Positions 46,601-64,000 of a stretch of DNA of 64,000 nucleotides are shown in pieces; within the stretch, counting starts at the first letter, position 1, and the number at the start of each line of letters is the position of its first letter. The position numbers were made by a program, and so were the translations under genes. The stretch is from Mastigias papua (Eukaryota; Cnidaria; Scyphozoa; Rhizostomeae; Mastigiidae), in the NCBI GenBank assembly GCA_964019165.1, contig OZ025281.1, positions 14,492,362 through 14,556,361 on the forward strand, read 5' to 3'. The notes under the pieces are model-generated. The model did no database searches. It was not told where the DNA came from and saw only the letters and a program-made list of their open reading frames with translations.

Positions 46601-47561
46601 TGCCCAGAAGGCCAGGCACCCTCACAAAAAGGATTATGCTAACAAGAAACGTACTGTTGGCGCAAAACGAAGAAAGAAGACATCTTTTAGGAAGCAGAAG
46701 TTGCACAAAAATATAGCAGCAAGTAGGAATAGCATTGAAGCCAATGTTGATGCCAAAAATGAGACAGCAGGGAAGAACGAAAGCGCAGATAGTGCAAAGG
46801 CCGATAGTGAGGCCACACCAGCAAACAATGAATCTATAACCGCGGGCTCAAAGGAGGCTGTAGAGACTAGCCCTGAGATTAAGACTCCGGGAGATGTATC
46901 TGACAGCCAGAACGTCACAGCTGCTTCAAATGTGACACCATCCACAAGGGACAAAGTAGACCCATACTCCAGCATTGGCTCTGATGTTTCATCAATGGAG
47001 ACAGCGTCAAATATGAAAATAAGCAACATGGAGCATGGAAACGAAGCAGCACAAACCAGAAGCAGTGCTCCCGGACAGCAAAAGGAAACCGACACACAGG
47101 AACACAAGGATAAAAGCACGAGCGAGGCTGATAACATTCTCTCCAAGATAAAGGAAGGAGTTGCAGTAAAAAAGCACATGACGAAGGAGGAGATGAATTC
47201 ATTGGAATCGCCAGTGCATGCGTTGGTCAAATCTATATTTCACAAGGCTGCGAAAAATGTTATGAAAGACTTCACTAAATCAAGTGGCCTACAGAACATT
47301 GCAAAGATGCTCGTGAAAGCAGCAGTGCACAATGCGATGCTGGGAAGGCCGTCTGCTGAGAAGGCGCTTGAGCTTGCCGAGAAAGCGAAGAAGCAAAGCA
47401 AGAAAGCAAAAAAGAAGAAGACAAAGAAAGCAAATACGCGATCGTTGAAGAAAAAGCTCGATGAAACGAAGCTTGTAAAAGATGATTTAATGGCAATCGG
47501 CGGACACAAGGTGGCAAAAACGCAAGGCAAAAGTAAAAAGAAGGCAACCAAAAAAGACTGA
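30460..47561 (+). CDS. Secreted protein with two von Willebrand factor A domains and a Lys-rich tail, 13 exons
   Basis: Exons: 30460-30464, 31467-31522, 32036-32104, 33205-33399, 34686-35015, 35781-35964, 36758-36996, 37151-37288, 38040-38208, 39754-39851, 44641-44786, 45332-45449, 46225-47561; phases agree throughout, giving 1027 residues. MRYRLLLVLISAVFALSQG is a signal peptide; its 5-base first exon (ATGAG then GTGAGA) is the least certain part. Residues 21-218 are a Gly/His/Tyr-rich region with two Cys and a dense His cluster at about 192-218. vWA1 is about 224-400 (DIAFVVDGST, VVVLSDG), vWA2 about 407-575 (DIVFVIDCTKGG, NVTVYVSGS). Residues 583-1027 are a Ser/Ala/Glu-rich segment with several N-x-S/T sites and a strongly basic Lys-rich end. 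vWA domains usually bind matrix proteins; an extracellular matrix or skeletal-matrix role is an inference. No named orthologue was recognised. Confidence 0.85.
32267..32295. repeat. (AAT)n microsatellite
   Basis: Ten AAT units lie in the intron after exon 3 of the vWA gene. Confidence 0.9.
35084..35510. repeat. 22 bp minisatellite in a vWA-gene intron
   Basis: About 19 tandem copies of CTTATTTGGTACTGCCTTGC plus CC begin 70 bases after the exon 5 donor. Units vary mainly at GCACC, GCTCC and ACTCC. Because three units total 66 bases, every forward frame is open for long stretches, but it lies between phase-matched exons and is read as intron. Confidence 0.93.
37380..37655. repeat. (TTGA)n array with GACTGACTGGCGGA interruptions
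   Basis: TTGA/GATT tetranucleotides occur in three similar higher-order blocks, each ending in GACTGACTGGCGGA or a variant. It lies in the intron between the two vWA domains. Confidence 0.93.
38250..39190. repeat. Pentanucleotide (GATAT)n array of about 0.9 kb
   Basis: The unit is TGATA/ATGAT with GAGAT variants and occasional phase shifts (AATATATGAT). The array starts about 40 bases past the exon 9 donor of the vWA gene. The roughly 300-residue Ile/Ser/Tyr/His open frames on the - strand are repeat artefacts. Every unit supplies a GATA tetramer. Confidence 0.97.
40600..40794. repeat. Left part of 27 bp satellite interrupted by a LINE
   Basis: Degenerate units such as CACGTCCACCACTTTATCAC and CATCCTTATATCTACCTC match the 27 bp satellite that resumes at 43256. 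The array is therefore split by the intervening retrotransposon. Confidence 0.65.
40795..43255 (-). mobile_element. 5'-truncated CR1/L2-like LINE retrotransposon, antisense in an intron
   Basis: On the - strand, a single open frame (43216 down to 41000) carries the end of the endonuclease domain (SDHFMV), a long linker, and a full reverse transcriptase: [43 protein letters not shown] and the catalytic YADD. A LINE-type C-terminal segment follows (YRHVRNKVN lies in the linker, [13 protein letters not shown] downstream of RT). Coding extends upstream of the first Met to about 43250 (NIVQAGVF). The absence of stops or frameshifts over 738 codons suggests a recent insertion; most of the endonuclease is missing, as in typical 5' truncation. 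The 3' UTR runs to about 40795. It sits antisense in vWA-gene intron 10. Confidence 0.93.
41000..43216 (-). CDS. LINE ORF2 fragment: reverse transcriptase
   Basis: This 738-codon open frame encodes the LINE reverse transcriptase that copies the element's RNA at a nicked genomic site. It keeps the palm motifs including YADD and the SDH endonuclease motif near the start. The first ATG is internal to the original ORF2; the true upstream endonuclease coding is truncated. It is intact to a natural-looking C terminus, so RT function is plausible, but with the nuclease missing the copy is not autonomous. Confidence 0.9.
   Translation of the reverse strand: [738 protein letters not shown]
43256..44110. 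repeat. 27 bp satellite array (right part)
   Basis: About 31 imperfect units follow the consensus CATCTACCACATAAATCAC plus ATCCCTCA. The two halves of each unit vary independently (TACCATG, CACTACC), which suggests old amplification. It is intronic in the vWA gene, immediately next to the LINE 5' end. Confidence 0.92.
44262..44372 (+). repeat. Dispersed repeat, copy B (pairs with 25131-25245)
   Basis: It shares TATTGTAGCCCAG, TTACCTTGTAATAGTGA and TTTGTAATTGTAGTTTA with the copy at 25131. It follows the end of the 27 bp satellite. Confidence 0.75.
45496..46132. mobile_element. Possible hAT MITE in the last vWA-gene intron
   Basis: The left segment GGGATGGGCAACCTT and right segment AAGGTTGCCTGTCCATG form an inverted repeat about 18 bases long with a few mismatches, and GGCCC-rich subterminal sequence (TCTGGCCCATAAGG, TGGCCCAGG) resembles the hAT MITE at 9639. 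Target duplications were not resolved, so the ends are approximate. The right end is 93 bases before exon 13. Confidence 0.5.
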
Positions 47562-48588
47562 TTATTATCATGTTAACGAAGTATGAACAGCCAGAAGGAA
47601 GCATGAGAAGTTGTAAAAAATTTGTTTCTAGTGCTTGATTTTCTATTGTGAACTTTGCAATGTAAAATAATTGTTAGAAAGTAGATGATACGTACAATAT
47701 TTAATAGTTATAATGGATAAAGATTAGGAAATTGTGCTGTACCTCACATGATCTACAACGTTTTGATTTACATAGGCAATAGAGTAATGGCACATAAAGA
47801 AATGCCAGCAGAAAATGTGCCAAATTGCTGCAGAAAATGTGCAGAATTGCTGCAGAAAATTTGATGACTTTCCAGGCAGAGAATATGCAGATCTATCTAC
47901 AGAATAGTATATTGAGTCGTATTGTAAATGAGCCAAGTTGTTATCTTAAAAAGTAAATTTTGGCGTGTCATTTACCCAATAATTGCACCCACATTAGGAG
48001 AGATGGAGACAATATGGAGCAAATTGTCCCATTGTTAGCTTGTACCCACCTGCGTCTTGAATAATCCATTCCCTGTTGCTTTGAGAGCCAAAGATGCAGG
48101 GGATTTTTCGTTAATAAAATAGGCTATAGCTTAATATTGTAGAAAAGAAAGATGATTCTTTTATTAAGCTCAAGTTAAATGCTATTGGTGGTGAGATCTT
48201 TTGAAGCAAAAGGATTAAGTTGTTAGTTGATTTTAGATACACTTAAAAATTTATTCCTTCATATAGTTGTCATAAAACACCATAAAGTTAAAGTATGAAC
48301 ATATGATGAATAATAGAAGGCAATACTATCAATATCTGTTAGCTTTGATGAGAATGTCTCGAAAGGCCTAGATCTCATATTTCTACTACATTTCCCTGCA
48401 ATTTCCATCATATGCCTGCTGTTGCCAAGCTTGAAAATAAAGCAACGATTGTCAGCCAATGAAAGCATAGGATTTAAGTCTTCTTCTGTAATGATGCGCG
48501 AAAATTCGCAGAATCTGTTTTATAGTTTTATCAACTGTTCGTTGCTGTATTAAATTTGCTGCTTTAGTTTTTACCATCTTCATTTTGA

Positions 48589-48594
48589 AATAAA
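48589..48594 (+). terminator. Candidate AATAAA polyadenylation signal of the vWA gene
   Basis: AATAAA followed within 30 bases by T/GT-rich sequence lies about 1.0 kb after the stop codon. An alternative AATAAA is at 48113-48118. Confidence 0.35.
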
Positions 48595-49325
48595 GTGAAA
48601 TTTATTTCCTCGTGGTTATTTCCCATTTTCCTGGTTCCCCTCTCTTGTTTCCAATGGCAAGCTATGTTAGGTTATGAAGAGGAGAGCAGGTTTTTAAAGG
48701 TAATTTAAAAATCATCCACTGAACCGAGAGCACTTTGATAAACGACACCTTGGTGGGGAACCAGTATTTTATGTAAGTTGTTTTCTTAGCTAGCTTTACA
48801 GTATCATTCATATTTATGCCAGAAGGGTATCATGGGATGTATACCTCAGGTGACTCTGATCATCCAATGAAGCTCTTTTGTGGGTTTGAGACTGATATTG
48901 ATATCGATACATCTTAGGCCATTTTAAACAGCGCTGGGCTGTCGATTGACCATTATGGTTTACAGGAAACCAGGCGTAAGCTAAAAAAGAGTTTGTGAAT
49001 TTTGGTATTTAAACCATCAAATCCCTCCTGGTTTAATAAAGAGGAGGAAATGATTCCATTAAAAAGCAGGAAGTAGAGTTAAATAAAGAGCTTTTAATTA
49101 TAGGTACAAACTTTTAGCGAAAATGCGTTTACTTGACCGTGACAAAATGAGCAGCTCAAACGATAGCAATTCCAAAGGAAATTTTGCGACAGAATGAAAA
49201 ACTGTTGCTGATTACTCGATTTAAGAAACCTCGCTATTTGCAGTCGCTGCGCTGATCAGTGGGCGACCCTCATTTTCACCCTCATTTTGAAAGTGAGGGT
49301 GGTATAAACATCGTAGACTACTGAG

Positions 49326-49341
49326 AATGCGCCTGCGCGTC
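49326..49341. promoter_or_regulatory. NRF1-like GC element, possible promoter of PCMT-HECT gene
   Basis: ATGCGCCTGCGCGTCC is close to the palindromic NRF1 consensus GCGCATGCGC and is GC-rich in an AT-rich setting. It is 670 bases upstream of the start codon; a 5' UTR intron is possible. Confidence 0.3.
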
Positions 49342-50006
49342 CACCAAACGACAGAAAATCTTCAAGTGTGTACGAAGTCCTCATATCAATTTGTTGGGAG
49401 AATTTGTTTTATTTTAAGCAGATATCAATGCCAAAGAAGCATAGATACAATGAAGATTTAAAAGTTTGAGGATCTGTGCAATTTTTCCCGGCTGAAGAAT
49501 CCAGACTCCTATAGTGATGTAACCGCAAAAGACAGGTTTGTAAGTGAGTGTTTGTACAGAGCATCCTGCTTTAACTATTTCAGCCACATAACAGTTCCAG
49601 ACAACTGAACAGTTTTACCTATCAAACATAGGATAGGTTTTCTGTATTGGACTTAACGGTGAAAAAGAAAAGGCCCCATTGTTATTAGGGTTCATTACTA
49701 ATATCAGAATCGTAGCTTTTTGAGTTATTTAGCTGGATTATCCAAATTATTGTTTACCAAAAAAGGAGAAGTAGAAGATTTGTAGTCTACGCCATTTTTG
49801 AAACAATATTAGAAACTCCATATTCCATATCTGACCAGTTTCAATATTCCATAGATAGCCTAATTCTGGCATACCATGGCTGTTTCATTTTCAGCTGAAC
49901 GAAGTAGACAACTTTTGATCTTGAATGTGAAAGTGGAAAGCTTTTGTTTTTTTCTCAGATTCTCACAATCTGAGGCAGATATTGGAACGCTCTAAAAGAA
50001 ACCAGA

Positions 50007-63283
<13,277 letters not shown>

Positions 63284-64000
63284 GTGCGATTTGTTGGATT
63301 TTCTCATTGTTATTTTAAAGTTCATTGTTTTTTACCCTGGAAATGATTCATATGAAATATGCTGCTTTGCAATCACAACTTCTGTGACAAAATCTATTTA
63401 CAAGGATAATAGCGTTAATATATATTTGAAACTTATTGTCTTAAGAGGATTACAGAATAAAGAGGTTTTATGATTGTTTTATACAATAAGAGATTCAGCC
63501 AGTAATAGATTCGATTTTTGGATAGACAATCATTCTATATGCTACTTAAAATAGTCAGCCTGAGATTTCTTGCCGAGAATTCATATCCTGGTCGGTGTAC
63601 TCAATGGTTCCGAATACCACCTGTGCCGAGTAGTGCCGAATGGGACCGAATAGAACCGAGTGTGATCATAGTCAGCCGAGAGTTATGAAGCTTTAGGTTC
63701 CAACCAACCCTGTCAATATTTATGTTAGGATGGGCGTTCAGCGTGAGGAATCCCAATGAAATTGGAAACTGAAGGTAGGACTCGATTTAGGCCCAAGAAA
63801 TGAATAAGTGCCCGAGTGTTTACTGGGTAGTTTGCAGTACATGTGTTTTATTTTATTGGGAGCATTTTTAGAAAGCTTTTTATCAGTTGACAGGATAGCG
63901 TATTAATGATTAATGAGCTATCATTTAGAGCTCCGCCCCCCTCGCTCTCCGGTGCAACATCTCGTAGTACAAGTAATATGCTCTGAAAATTTAGGCACCA
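63284..64000. other. Intron after last visible HECT exon
   Basis: No further exon was identified. The stretch 63590-63680 repeats CCGAAT/CCGAGT (GTGCCGAGTAGTGCCGAATG and variants), a short degenerate minisatellite. Confidence 0.5.

Larger units (their letters stand above)
47562..50006. other. vWA-gene 3' UTR and intergenic region before the PCMT-HECT gene
   Basis: No gene was recognised. The first kilobase is probably 3' UTR. A small tandem duplication of ATTGCTGCAGAAAATGTGCAG is at 47795-47865. Candidate polyadenylation signals are at 48113 and 48589. At 49326-49341 TGCGCCTGCGCG resembles an NRF1 site and may mark the promoter of the following gene. Confidence 0.5.

Noticed and set aside
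46634..47604. Minus-strand ORFs opposite the last vWA-gene exon (up to 198 codons)
   Set aside because: They are shadows of the Lys/Ser-rich sense exon; the antisense peptides are composition artefacts.

Overview
This is a window of an animal nuclear genome. Genes are split into many short exons with GT/AG introns, the DNA is AT-rich, simple-sequence arrays are dense, and the mobile elements are of metazoan type (a CR1/L2-like LINE, hAT MITEs, tRNA-derived SINE-like pieces). A Myc gene, Rab10, USP14 and a secreted two-vWA protein indicate a metazoan. The LINE style and compact introns suggest an invertebrate, possibly an anthozoan cnidarian, but the species is an inference and not proven here.

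Layout, all genes on the + strand: (1) 2395-2876, the last coding exon of Myc (bHLH-leucine zipper); the upstream exons are outside the window. (2) 6197-15324, complete Rab10 in six exons with a 6.7 kb first intron full of repeats, including a 270 bp foldback element and a hAT MITE with a perfect 8 bp target duplication. (3) 15.84-16.15 kb, a minisatellite carrying six CACGTG E-boxes. (4) 17867-28920, complete USP14 in 18 exons; the reconstruction puts the catalytic Cys at 114 and His at 435, the human positions. (5) 30460-47561, a secreted protein of about 1027 residues in 13 exons: signal peptide, His/Gly-rich region, two vWA domains (the second lacking MIDAS residues) and a long Lys-rich tail. 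Its introns hold a 22 bp minisatellite, a 0.9 kb GATA-containing pentanucleotide array, and a 27 bp satellite split by an antisense LINE. (6) 50007 to beyond the visible exons at 63283, a gene whose 15 phase-compatible exons join an N-terminal PCMTD-like isoaspartyl-methyltransferase domain to a C-terminal HECT ubiquitin-ligase domain through a long acidic linker and a coiled coil. The window ends inside the HECT domain.

The strongest candidate for something new is the PCMT-HECT architecture. PCMTD proteins in vertebrates are PCMT-like domains with a Cullin-5 SOCS box, so a PCMT-like reader joined to its own HECT ligase would be another way of linking the same fold to ubiquitination. The exon chain comes from splice-site and reading-frame reading only; an internal ATG at 54598 leaves open a two-gene reading. 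No operon-like or functional coupling between neighbouring genes is evident, although USP14 and the HECT gene both act in the ubiquitin system.
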